This document shows positions 34,307 to 42,258 of a stretch of DNA of 64,000 nt, piece by piece. A program made the translations under genes and the position numbers. The DNA lies in contig CAVOXF010000004.1 in NCBI GenBank assembly GCA_963700375.1, positions 62,001 through 126,000 on the forward strand. Reading direction: 5' to 3'. This stretch comes from JAHEEL01 sp963700375. Lineage in GTDB: Bacteria > Actinomycetota > Acidimicrobiia > Spongiisociales > UBA5794. The stretch's first letter is position 1. Each line of letters opens with the position of its first letter. The notes beneath the pieces were generated by a model. That model had not been told where the DNA came from and searched no databases. It saw only the letters and a list, made by a program, of their open reading frames with translations.

Positions 34307-34820
34307 CGGAACGAATCAGGAGCACCGGGCGCGGCGACCGGCGAACGATCTTGGTACCGGTGGATCCAAGGAGCCCCTGGAATAGGCCCTTGCCGTGCGA
34401 CCCGATGACCACGACGTCGGCATCGAGATCGATGACCAGCTCGATGATCGTCGAGGTCACATTCTCGCTCTCAACCACGCGGGCGTCGGCATCGATCCCG
34501 CGTTGCCGGAGGGTGTCGATGAGAGGCCCGGTGTTCTTCTTGAGTTTGTCGCTCAGGTAGCGCTCGATCAGTGCGTCGTCTCCCGGCCAACCCGTCGGGC
34601 CGTCCTGCCGGGCAACCGGAGTCTCGACGAACGTGTAGTCGGCTACAACGCTCGCCCCGTCGCCGGGGCCCCAGTGACTGCGTACGTCGTTGAGGAAGGT
34701 CCGTGGGACTTCGACCACCGTCAGGACGGTCACCCGCCCATCGGCGCCTGCGAGCCTCGACGCGAACTCGGCCGCTACGGAAGCCTCGATCTCACCATCG
34801 GTGGCAACGAGCACGTGCAT
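34296..34820 (-). CDS. Universal stress protein family protein
   Basis: 174-aa single UspA domain: V-L-V-A-T-D-G at the start, and the ATP-binding G-S-H-G-K-G near residue 140 with the preceding D-A-D-V-V-V-I. The nucleotide-binding G-x2-G-x9-G-S/T pattern is present near the C-terminus (G-S-H-G-K-G-L-F-Q-G-L-L-G-S-T). Start at the ATG 34820 after GGAGGAGG. Usually involved in stress or dormancy adaptation. Confidence 0.87.
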   Translation of the reverse strand: MHVLVATDGEIEASVAAEFASRLAGADGRVTVLTVVEVPRTFLNDVRSHWGPGDGASVVADYTFVETPVARQDGPTGWPGDDALIERYLSDKLKKNTGPLIDTLRQRGIDADARVVESENVTSTIIELVIDLDADVVVIGSHGKGLFQGLLGSTGTKIVRRSPRPVLLIRSATP

Positions 34821-34849
34821 GGGTCCTCCTCCAGGTGGCGTTGCCAACC

Positions 34850-35623
34850 CTAGACGGCGAGGCCGGCCTCCCGCCCAATCTCCACCAGCGTCGGCGTCTC
34901 GATTCCGGCAGTCGTCGCGTATTCGATCGCCCGTTCGAGGCGCCGCGGTGCGCTGCGGCCGGTGGTGCCGTGCTCCGGATCGCCATCAATTGCGGCGACC
35001 ATTCCCAGCACGGCCTTGTCTCGGTCGACCGGTTCGCCAACGAGCCAATCCTGAATGTCGAGTACCTCGGACGCGATCGCCGTCGCGAACCCCCGGTTGC
35101 CGTTCCATAGGTCGGTCACGGTTCCCTGCGTGCGGAGTCCGCCGATGTTGGCGGTGAGGATGTAGAGGTTCTTCGCAACCAGCGCATCAATCAGTTCATC
35201 ATCCGCAATGTGTTCGGCCGGGATGTCGATCGACGTGAGCGCTGCAGCCAGGTCGGCAGCGCACGGACCCGCCACGGGAGTTGGGACCAGGACCCGTGTC
35301 GTCCGCCCCGGCTTCTTCTCGAACCAAACGACGGCGACGGTCGGAGCCTCGATGCCGTGCCGGATCCAGTCGCGGGGGAGGAGTTCGTTCTGTATCAACC
35401 CAACGTTGGATCGCCACGCTGCGGGGAGGTCCCGGAGCACGGGGTGCAGGTCGTCCTCGGCCACGGTGATGAGGGCGAGCCCCGGGTTCGGGTTGCGTTC
35501 GACGGCGGCCGCGATCGGTGTCGAACGGAGGACGGGGAAGACCGGGTGGCCGGTGCGTAGCAGGGCGTGCGCGAACACGGCCCCCATCTCACCGACCCCG
35601 ACGAGGGTGATCGAATCATTCAT
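34850..35623 (-). CDS. Ketopantoate reductase-like Rossmann protein
   Basis: 257 aa. N-terminal I-T-L-V-G-V-G-E-M-G dinucleotide-binding motif and L-I-Q-N-E near residue 75. The ApbA/PanE C-terminal domain is likely but the catalytic lysine (expected in a K-N motif) appears as A-K-N-L-Y near 150. Relatives are 2-dehydropantoate 2-reductases or other 2-oxoacid reductases. Substrate not proven. Divergent from mraZ, whose promoter region begins about 50 bp away. Confidence 0.65.
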   Translation of the reverse strand: MNDSITLVGVGEMGAVFAHALLRTGHPVFPVLRSTPIAAAVERNPNPGLALITVAEDDLHPVLRDLPAAWRSNVGLIQNELLPRDWIRHGIEAPTVAVVWFEKKPGRTTRVLVPTPVAGPCAADLAAALTSIDIPAEHIADDELIDALVAKNLYILTANIGGLRTQGTVTDLWNGNRGFATAIASEVLDIQDWLVGEPVDRDKAVLGMVAAIDGDPEHGTTGRSAPRRLERAIEYATTAGIETPTLVEIGREAGLAV

Positions 35624-35673
35624 GGCCCCCAGGGTACCCGGGGGAGCGTGGGGAGCATGTGGGGGCGAATGAG

Positions 35674-35702
35674 TTGACATGTGGCGCGGAATGGGTCATA
35701 GT
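35674..35702 (+). promoter_or_regulatory. mraZ/dcw cluster promoter
   Basis: Perfect -35 TTGACA (35674-35679), 17-nt spacer, -10 CATAGT (35697-35702). Predicted start near 35709. It should drive mraZ and the downstream division genes. Confidence 0.85.
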
Positions 35703-35715
35703 GGGGCCTCGTGGG
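35682..35715 (+). promoter_or_regulatory. MraZ operator (TGGG repeats at 10-bp spacing)
   Basis: TGGG at 35692, 35702 and 35712, preceded by an imperfect TGGC at 35682, all in one 10-bp register. MraZ is known to bind direct TGGG-type repeats one helical turn apart and repress its own operon. The repeats cover the -10 box and the predicted start, so binding should block transcription. Confidence 0.82.
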
Positions 35716-35747
35716 AGATGATTCCAGCGCAACGGAGGCGCGGACCG

Positions 35748-36179
35748 GTGTTTCTCGGTGAGTACAGCCATTCATTGGACGGAAAAGGGCGCGTGGTGAT
35801 GCCCAGCAAATTCCGTCCGGGACTCGACATGGGCTGTGTCGTCACCAAGGGCCAAGAACGCTGCCTCTACGTCTTCGCGATGGATCGATGGGAAGAAGAA
35901 GCAGACAAGGTGCTCCAACTGCCGCGAACAGATCGGCGGGCCAGGGACATCTCGCGGTCCTTCTTCGCCTCGGCAACGGATCAGACGCTCGATCGGCAGG
36001 GACGAGTACAGATCCCGGAGGCGCTTCGCACCTATGCAGGGTTGGAGAAGGACCTGACGGTCGTTGGAGTCGCGAACCACATCGAGATCTGGGACACGGA
36101 GACGTGGCTCACCGTCGTGGCCGAAGCAGACGAGTACTACGCCGAAATCGAGGAGGCAGTCTCGGAGGATGGAATATGA
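35748..36179 (+). CDS. mraZ: Transcriptional regulator MraZ
   Basis: 143 aa with two AbrB-like swapped-hairpin repeats: F-L-G-E-Y-S-H-S-L-D-G-K-G-R near residue 2 and S-A-T-D-Q-T-L-D-R-Q-G-R near 75. Autorepressor of the dcw cluster via TGGG repeats. The GTG at 35748 is chosen because it gives the canonical N-terminus and has GGAGG 9 nt upstream; an upstream in-frame start would add 23 residues. Confidence 0.94.
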   Translation: MFLGEYSHSLDGKGRVVMPSKFRPGLDMGCVVTKGQERCLYVFAMDRWEEEADKVLQLPRTDRRARDISRSFFASATDQTLDRQGRVQIPEALRTYAGLEKDLTVVGVANHIEIWDTETWLTVVAEADEYYAEIEEAVSEDGI

Positions 36180-36190
36180 ACGAACAAGAC

Positions 36191-36326
36191 GGACGCCGGG
36201 TGACCACACCTGCGTCCAAAGCTGTGAAACGGTCTGGCCTGTGGTCAGCCCCTCGGATGCCAATTGGAAGGCCCCTTACTCCGCCCGCTTCCATGTTGGC
36301 GCCAGCGCTCCGGGGGGCTGACCATG
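36191..36326 (+). ncRNA. Structured 5' region of rsmH, candidate translational RNA switch
   Basis: Two competing pairings are visible. (1) Off state: GGTCAGCCCCTCGG (36243-36256) pairs with CCGGGGGGCTGACC (36310-36323) over 14 bp with one G-U, extendable to the AUG (36240-36242 with 36324-36326), burying the G-rich Shine-Dalgarno sequence and start codon. A hairpin (36260-36299: CCAA/TTGG and TGGAAG/CTTCCA) is enclosed. (2) On state: TGACCACA (36201-36208) pairs with TGTGGTCA (36240-36247) and would break the first helix. GGACGC/GCGTCC (36191-36196/36212-36217) surrounds the on-state 5' arm. An mraW-associated RNA motif has been described in Actinobacteria; identity with it is not checked. 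Confidence 0.7.
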
Positions 36327-37259
36327 GATCAGACCACCAGCAGCTACCACGAACCGGTCCTCGTCTCAGCCTGTGTCGAAGCACTCGCTCCTGCAGCACG
36401 CGGCGTGATCGTGGATGGGACATTCGGTGGCGGCGGACACTCTCGGGCGCTCATCGCAGCGTATCCGCACGTGCAGATCATCGGGATCGACCGCGACTCG
36501 GAGGCGGTGGCGAATTCGCCGGACGATCCGCGAGTCCGGATCGTGTTGGGCAACTTCGCCGATATGCAGCACCTCGTCAACGATGAGCTGGGCACACCAC
36601 GTGACGCTCCTGGGACCGTTGACGGGATTCTTCTGGACCTTGGCATCTCATCGCATCAGGTCGATGCGGCCGAACGCGGGTTCTCCTATCACCGGAGCGG
36701 CCCGATCGATATGCGCATGGGGGCCGACGCTGCGCAGAGTGCAGGCGAACTCGTCAACGATCTCGCATACGACCGGCTTCGAGACCTCATTCGACGCTAC
36801 GGCGAAGAACGGTTCGCCGGACGGATCGCCGCAGCCATCGTTGCGGCTCGACCGATCGACGACACCGCCGCCCTGGCGGTTGTCATCGCAGACGCCGTAC
36901 CTGCGGCGGCTCGACGATCCGGGCATCCGGCCAGGAAGACGTTCCAGGCGCTTCGCATCGCAACGAATGCTGAACTCGAGGCTCTCGAGACCGGCCTCGA
37001 ATCCGCCATCGAACTCGTTCGGCCGGGCGGGAGGATTTGCGTGATCTCGTACCACTCGCTCGAAGACCGCATCGTCAAGCGCCGGATCGCCGCGGGTTCC
37101 GCCGAATGCGTCTGCCCACCGGGCCTGCCGGTATGCGTGTGTGAACGCGTCCCCGATCTGCTCGACCTCGGACGCGTCCGACCGTCCGCCGAGGAGATCG
37201 CGGCGAACCCGCGCTCGCGCAGCGCCATCCTCCGGATCGCCGAAAGGGTCGCAGCATGA
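36324..37259 (+). CDS. rsmH: 16S rRNA (cytosine1402-N4)-methyltransferase RsmH (MraW)
   Basis: Methylates C1402 in the ribosomal P site using AdoMet. 311 aa. AdoMet motif D-G-T-F-G-G-G-G-H-S near residue 33, I-G-I-D-R-D near 53, the D-L-G-I-S-S motif near 105 and the C-terminal I-S-Y-H-S-L-E-D-R near 240. The ATG at 36324 follows a G-run used as Shine-Dalgarno. A 144-nt gap separates it from mraZ. It overlaps ftsL by 4 nt. Confidence 0.96.
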   Translation: MDQTTSSYHEPVLVSACVEALAPAARGVIVDGTFGGGGHSRALIAAYPHVQIIGIDRDSEAVANSPDDPRVRIVLGNFADMQHLVNDELGTPRDAPGTVDGILLDLGISSHQVDAAERGFSYHRSGPIDMRMGADAAQSAGELVNDLAYDRLRDLIRRYGEERFAGRIAAAIVAARPIDDTAALAVVIADAVPAAARRSGHPARKTFQALRIATNAELEALETGLESAIELVRPGGRICVISYHSLEDRIVKRRIAAGSAECVCPPGLPVCVCERVPDLLDLGRVRPSAEEIAANPRSRSAILRIAERVAA

Positions 37260-37648
37260 CGGCTGGAGCATTCCCGCGGACGGCCGCACGCCGGACAGGA
37301 TCCCGCTCGACGACCCGGCCGGTCGTCAGGCCGCTCCTCATCTTCATCCTTGCCGTGATCATTGCCTTCTTCGCGGTGATCTACTCGAGAATCTCGCTCG
37401 ACCGCACCGCATTCGAAATCCAGCGCCTCGAGCGCGAGATCGCGACCCAGGAGCAGCTGCACTGGGATCTGCGTGTCGAACACGCCCGACTCCAGGCACC
37501 GGATTTGATCACACAAAGGGCCGCCGAACTCGGACTCGTCTACCCGGATGATCGCCAGACGATCGAGGTCACGGGTATCGAGCGCGCTGCCGGCGGCCCT
37601 GAGGATCGCTGGGATGACTTGAGAGCACTGCTCGTGGAGCAGCCGTGA
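37256..37648 (+). CDS. ftsL: FtsL-like cell division protein
   Basis: 130 aa. One transmembrane helix (residues about 24-44: P-L-L-I-F-I-L-A-V-I-I-A-F-F-A-V-I-Y), then a periplasmic coiled coil (F-E-I-Q-R-L-E-R-E-I) matching the septum-formation initiator/FtsL pattern. Acts with FtsQ and FtsB in the divisome. Position between rsmH and ftsI supports FtsL. ATGA overlap with rsmH. Confidence 0.84.
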   Translation: MTAGAFPRTAARRTGSRSTTRPVVRPLLIFILAVIIAFFAVIYSRISLDRTAFEIQRLEREIATQEQLHWDLRVEHARLQAPDLITQRAAELGLVYPDDRQTIEVTGIERAAGGPEDRWDDLRALLVEQP

Positions 37649-37667
37649 AGACCAGAGGAGGGGAACG

Positions 37668-37730
37668 ATGCTCAGGCCGAACGCTGGCGGCCAAGCACCT
37701 CACCGCCATGAAACGTTGAGGGTGGCCTGA
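37668..37730 (+). CDS. 20-codon leader ORF before ftsI, over a structured region
   Basis: GAGGAGGGGAACG-ATG gives a strong Shine-Dalgarno sequence for a 20-codon frame (M-L-R-P-N-A-G-G-Q-A-P-H-R-H-E-T-L-R-V-A) whose stop (37728-37730) is one nt before the ftsI ATG. The frame covers TCAGGCC/GGCCTGA (37672-37678/37724-37730) and TGGCGG/CCGCCA (37685-37690/37703-37708), and CACCTCA can pair with TGAGGGTG, the ftsI Shine-Dalgarno region. Translation of this frame would open the helices, so it may be a coupling leader. The peptide matches no family I know. Confidence 0.55.
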   Translation: MLRPNAGGQAPHRHETLRVA

Positions 37731-37731
37731 T

Positions 37732-39471
37732 ATGAGCCGGACATCGTTCCGATTCGGCGATCTTCGCGTCGTGGCGTTGGGTCTCGTCTTCGTGCTCGCG
37801 TGGGCCGGCATCGGCTATCGCCTGTTCCAGGTCCAGGGCGCAGGCGCCGCCGTTCTCGCGGAACGCGGATTCGACCAACGCGTTCGCCACGAGACCATTC
37901 CTGCCAAGCGTGGCACGGTCTACGACCGTGATGGCATCGAACTGGCCGTCACGATCTACGGCAAGTCGCTGACGGCCGACCCAAGCCTGATCGAGGACCC
38001 CACGGAAGCGGCAGAACTGCTCGCACCGATCGTCGGTGCCGACTACGTCGACTTGGTTCGGCGCCTCGATTCCGACGGACGCTTCACGTATGTCGCCCGC
38101 GGTCTCGAGAACGAGGTCGCCGAACGTGCCGCTCAGGCCATCGGGGATGCGGACCTTGTCGGGTTCGCGTTCGAAGAGACCCCGTTGCGCGTCTACCCGT
38201 CCGGGGAGCTCGCGGCACCGGTGATTGGCCTCACGCATGCCGATGACGGCCACGGGATCGAAGGAATCGAAGCGGTCATGGACACCGAGCTGGCCGGCCG
38301 TCCCGGCAAGCGTGTCGTCGAGCGCGACCAGGCTGGGCGCGCCATCCCACAGGCCGAGTACCTGCTCGAGGCGTCGACGCCGGGCTCCGATGTGATGCTG
38401 ACCCTCGACCGCGAGATCCAGTACATCGCCGAGCGCTCGCTCCAAGACGCAATCGACTCCACCGGGGCCCTCGGCGGATCGGTCGTCGTGCTCGATCCCA
38501 AGACCGGTGAGATCCTCGCCATGGCGTCCCTCCCCGGATTCAACGGGATGGACCGATCCACGCTGGATCCGTCGGCGATCAGAAACCGTGCGGTCGCAGA
38601 TGTATACGAACCTGGCTCTACCCTGAAGGTTGTGACGGTTGCTGCAGCCCTCGAGGAGGGCGTGGTTCGCCCCGATACCCCGTTCGACACCCCCCAAGAG
38701 ATCGACATCGTCGGCGAGACCTATACCGACCACGGCAACCACCCCTCAGTCATGACTGTTACCGACATCGTTGCTCAGTCCTCCAACGTTGGGACGATCA
38801 AGATCCAGCGCCAGCTTGGAGACGAGACCCACTACCGCTACCTCGATGCGTTCGGTCTCGGCCGCCCTGCCTCGATCGACTTCCGCGGCGAAGCGACCGG
38901 CCGACTCGATCACGTCTCCGAGTGGTGTGGCCCGGCCTGCGGAGCATCGGCAGCGATCGGCTATGGAATCGGCGCGACCACCCTTCAGATGGCCGCGGTG
39001 TACTCAACGCTCGCGAATGACGGTGAGTGGGTTGAGCCCCACGTGATCGGCGAGATCGTTTCCCCCGATGGAACATCGGTCGTCAGCGAGCCGAGGCGGC
39101 GTCGGGTGATCTCGGCCGAGACGGCACAGACGATGCGCTCCATGCTGCGCGGCGTCGTCGCAGACGGAACCGGCTTCCGCGCAGACATCAAGGACTTCCC
39201 GGTCGGTGGGAAGACCGGAACCTCGGACAAGTTCGACGTTGAGACGGGCGAGTACAGCAAGACGGAGACGATCGCGTGGTTCATCGGAATCGCACCGATC
39301 GACGATCCCTCGCTGGTGGCGGCGGTCATGCTCGACTCGCCGACCGGTGAACTTGCCGACGAGACAGAACTCAAGTTCGGGGGTGCCTCGGCCGCCCCGG
39401 TCTTCGCCGAAATCGTCGAAGCGGCGCTCCATCAACTCGGCGTCTCCCCGGTTCATGACGGCGATGCGTGA
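37732..39471 (+). CDS. ftsI: Peptidoglycan transpeptidase FtsI (class B PBP)
   Basis: Septal transpeptidase of the divisome. 579 aa. One N-terminal membrane helix (residues about 12-32), the PBP dimerisation domain, then the transpeptidase with S296-T-L-K299, S350-S-N352 and K494-T-G496. All three catalytic motifs are intact. Precedes murE with an 8-nt overlap. Length and position match FtsI. Confidence 0.95.
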   Translation: MSRTSFRFGDLRVVALGLVFVLAWAGIGYRLFQVQGAGAAVLAERGFDQRVRHETIPAKRGTVYDRDGIELAVTIYGKSLTADPSLIEDPTEAAELLAPIVGADYVDLVRRLDSDGRFTYVARGLENEVAERAAQAIGDADLVGFAFEETPLRVYPSGELAAPVIGLTHADDGHGIEGIEAVMDTELAGRPGKRVVERDQAGRAIPQAEYLLEASTPGSDVMLTLDREIQYIAERSLQDAIDSTGALGGSVVVLDPKTGEILAMASLPGFNGMDRSTLDPSAIRNRAVADVYEPGSTLKVVTVAAALEEGVVRPDTPFDTPQEIDIVGETYTDHGNHPSVMTVTDIVAQSSNVGTIKIQRQLGDETHYRYLDAFGLGRPASIDFRGEATGRLDHVSEWCGPACGASAAIGYGIGATTLQMAAVYSTLANDGEWVEPHVIGEIVSPDGTSVVSEPRRRRVISAETAQTMRSMLRGVVADGTGFRADIKDFPVGGKTGTSDKFDVETGEYSKTETIAWFIGIAPIDDPSLVAAVMLDSPTGELADETELKFGGASAAPVFAEIVEAALHQLGVSPVHDGDA

Positions 39472-40927
39472 CATGCTCTACCTCTCCGAGATCGCAACCC
39501 GCGTGCCGGGGGGCGCAGCAGTCACGGGGGACGACCCGGTGATCACGGACGTGACCCACGACTCCCGGGCGGTCGGCCCCGGTTGTCTCTTCGTGGCCAT
39601 CCGGGGGGCCCGTGCCGACGGACATGACTTCGTCGCCGGAGCCTTCGCCGCCGGAGCGGCCGCGGTGGCGGTTGAGCACGCCGTGGATGGTCCGAGCTGC
39701 ATGGTGGTCCTCGATACGCGAGCGGCGCTGCCCTGGATCGCCGCAGCTGTGTTCGACAACCCCTCGCACCGTCTCCCCGTTGTTGGCGTTACCGGGACGA
39801 ACGGCAAGACGACCGTCACCCATCTTGTCGAACAGATCGTGATCGCCGACGGAAGGACGCCGGGCGTGGTCGGCACCATCGGCGCACGCATCGGCGACAC
39901 TGCATCGTCCGTATCCAGAACGACACCGGAGGCGCCCAGGCTCCAGCGCCTGCTCTCCGAGATGCTCGATGCCGGGGTCGATGTCGCGGCAATCGAGGTC
40001 TCGAGCCACGCGCTCGCCCTTCACCGGGTCGACGCCATCCGCTTCCGTGTCGCAGCATTCACGAACCTCATGCAGGACCATCTCGACTTCCACGGCGACA
40101 TGGAGGGCTATTTCGCTGCCAAAGCGTCGCTCTTCACCACGGATCGCGCCGAACACGCAGTGATCGGGATCGACGATGAGGCGGGCATGCGTATTGCCCG
40201 GACCGCCGATCTGCCCATCACGACCGTTGCGATCTCACGTGAGGCCGATATCACCGCTTCGTCCATCGTCGGCTACATCGACGCCTCGTCGTTCGTCGTC
40301 AATACGCCTTTGGACAGTTTCCCTGTGTACATGCCGATTGCCGGCCGATTCAACGTGCAGAATGCGCTCCTCGCCACCGGCATCGCCTTCGAACTTGGGA
40401 TCGCTCCGGAATCCATCGCCCGCGGATTGGCCTCCGTCGGCACAATCCCCGGGCGGTTCGAGCGCATCTTCGCGGCCGGAGGACCCGCCATCGTGGTCGA
40501 CTACGCGCACACACCGGATGCGATCCAGGCCGTCGTCGACGGCGCGCGGAACCTCATCGAGGGGCAGGTCATCGTGGTTGTCGGCGCAGGTGGCGATCGG
40601 GACCGGGAAAAGCGCCCGGCAATGGGTCGGGCGGCCGGTTCCGCGGACCTGGTGATTCTCACGACCGACAACCCGCGTTCGGAAGACCCGGCCACCATTC
40701 TGGCCGCCGTCAGATCGGGAGTCGCCGAGGCAGCTTCGGTCGTCGAAGAACCGGATCGGCGTCTGGCAATTCGTCGCGCCCTCCAAACGGCGGGTCCCGA
40801 TGACATCGTGTTGATCCTCGGCAAGGGCCACGAGACCGGCCAGGAGATCGCAGGTCGTGTCGAACCCTTCGACGATCGCGTGGTCGCGCTCGAAGAGGCG
40901 CAGCGGATCATCGGGACCTCGCCATGA
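39464..40927 (+). CDS. murE: UDP-MurNAc-tripeptide synthetase MurE (meso-DAP type)
   Basis: Adds the third residue of the stem peptide. 487 aa. ATP-binding G-V-T-G-T-N-G-K-T-T near residue 110 and E-V-S-S-H-A-L near 180. The D-N-P-R motif near 405 is the determinant for meso-diaminopimelate in this family, so the peptidoglycan is A1-gamma type. Start at 39464 (M-R-D-M-L-Y-L), giving an 8-nt overlap with ftsI; ATGs at 39455 and 39473 are alternatives. Confidence 0.94.
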   Translation: MRDMLYLSEIATRVPGGAAVTGDDPVITDVTHDSRAVGPGCLFVAIRGARADGHDFVAGAFAAGAAAVAVEHAVDGPSCMVVLDTRAALPWIAAAVFDNPSHRLPVVGVTGTNGKTTVTHLVEQIVIADGRTPGVVGTIGARIGDTASSVSRTTPEAPRLQRLLSEMLDAGVDVAAIEVSSHALALHRVDAIRFRVAAFTNLMQDHLDFHGDMEGYFAAKASLFTTDRAEHAVIGIDDEAGMRIARTADLPITTVAISREADITASSIVGYIDASSFVVNTPLDSFPVYMPIAGRFNVQNALLATGIAFELGIAPESIARGLASVGTIPGRFERIFAAGGPAIVVDYAHTPDAIQAVVDGARNLIEGQVIVVVGAGGDRDREKRPAMGRAAGSADLVILTTDNPRSEDPATILAAVRSGVAEAASVVEEPDRRLAIRRALQTAGPDDIVLILGKGHETGQEIAGRVEPFDDRVVALEEAQRIIGTSP

Positions 40928-42258
40928 GCGACTCGCTCGACTGGACCCTCGCGACCGTCGCCGCCGCGACCGGCGGCGTCATCGACGGCGATCCCGCGAT
41001 GCCGGTGCGCGCCATCTCGACCGACTCGCGGATCGCAGAACCGGGCGCCGTGTTCGTGGCACTGCGCGGCGAGCAGCACGATGGCCACGACCATGCCGAG
41101 GCAGCCGTCGCGGAGGGCGCCGTAGCGGCCCTTGTCGAACGCGGCACGCACCCCGATCTCGTCCCGCGTATCGATGTGGACGACACCTCGGCCGCGTTGC
41201 GAGACCTGGCGGCGCACCGCAGGAGCGAACTCACGATGCCGGTCGTCGCGATCACCGGTTCGACCGGCAAGACCTCGACCAAGGACCTGCTCGCTGCCGC
41301 GATTCCCGGATCCTGGGCATCACCGCGCTCCTACAACAACGAAGTCGGTGTGCCTCTGACCGTGCTCGCAACGCCGGTCACCGCGACGGCGCTGGTTCTC
41401 GAGGTGGGGTCACGGGGTATCGGGCACATTCGCTGGCTGATGCCGGCCATCCTCCCGTCGGTCGGGATCATCACCAACCTCGGCCTCGTGCACCTCGAGA
41501 CGTTCGGGTCGCGCGATGCGATCGCGGACGGGAAGTGGGAGCTGATCGAGGGCCTGTCGGTCGGCCATACAGCGATTCTTCCCGACGGTGAGAAGCGGCT
41601 CGATCGACCCCATCCCGGGCCAACGGTCACATTCGGTACCGGACCATACGCATCCGTCAGGATCTCGAATCTGACGAGCGACGAGGTCGGCCGCCCGTCG
41701 TTCGTCCTCCACGTCGGCGTTCGCGCGTTCCCGTTGACGTTGAGCATGGCCGGATCACACAACGCCTTCAACGCCGCCGCCGCGCTCGCGGCAGCGATGG
41801 CCATCGGTGTTCCAGCCGAAACCGCCGTGGAAGGGATGGCGTCGGCCACGGGATCGGCGTGGCGCATGGAGATCCGAACCGGACGCTTCACCGTTGTCAA
41901 CGACGCCTACAACGCGAACCCGACATCGATGGAAGCGGCCCTGCGAACCGTTGCCGCCATGCCCGGGAGGACCTTTGCCGTCCTCGGTGAGATGGCCGAA
42001 CTGGGACCCGTCACCGTGTCTGAGCATCAACGGATCGGGCGGCTTGCCGCCGAGCTCGGCATCGAGGAGGTCATCACCGTCGGGCTCGACCACGGCCTTG
42101 CCGAAGCCGCTGGAGGGCAGAACGTGGTCGATGCTGCCGAGGCGCTCGGATGGATCCGGGAACGGGTGGCGGACGGCGACGTCGTCCTTGTCAAAGCGTC
42201 CCGCGCCGTCGGCCTCGAGGAACTCGCCGCCCGCCTGACGGAGGAGGCCGGCTCGTGA
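40924..42258 (+). CDS. murF: UDP-MurNAc-tripeptide-D-alanyl-D-alanine ligase MurF
   Basis: Adds D-Ala-D-Ala. 444 aa. Mur-ligase ATP motif I-T-G-S-T-G-K-T-S-T near residue 112, and N-D-A-Y-N-A-N-P near 320, typical of MurF. Overlaps murE by 4 nt (ATGA). Confidence 0.95.
   Translation: MSDSLDWTLATVAAATGGVIDGDPAMPVRAISTDSRIAEPGAVFVALRGEQHDGHDHAEAAVAEGAVAALVERGTHPDLVPRIDVDDTSAALRDLAAHRRSELTMPVVAITGSTGKTSTKDLLAAAIPGSWASPRSYNNEVGVPLTVLATPVTATALVLEVGSRGIGHIRWLMPAILPSVGIITNLGLVHLETFGSRDAIADGKWELIEGLSVGHTAILPDGEKRLDRPHPGPTVTFGTGPYASVRISNLTSDEVGRPSFVLHVGVRAFPLTLSMAGSHNAFNAAAALAAAMAIGVPAETAVEGMASATGSAWRMEIRTGRFTVVNDAYNANPTSMEAALRTVAAMPGRTFAVLGEMAELGPVTVSEHQRIGRLAAELGIEEVITVGLDHGLAEAAGGQNVVDAAEALGWIRERVADGDVVLVKASRAVGLEELAARLTEEAGS

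Noticed and set aside
35649..35663. Two extra TGGG sites upstream of the mraZ promoter as further MraZ boxes
   Set aside because: They are 11 bp apart and not in the 10-bp register of the main repeats, and lie upstream of the -35 box.
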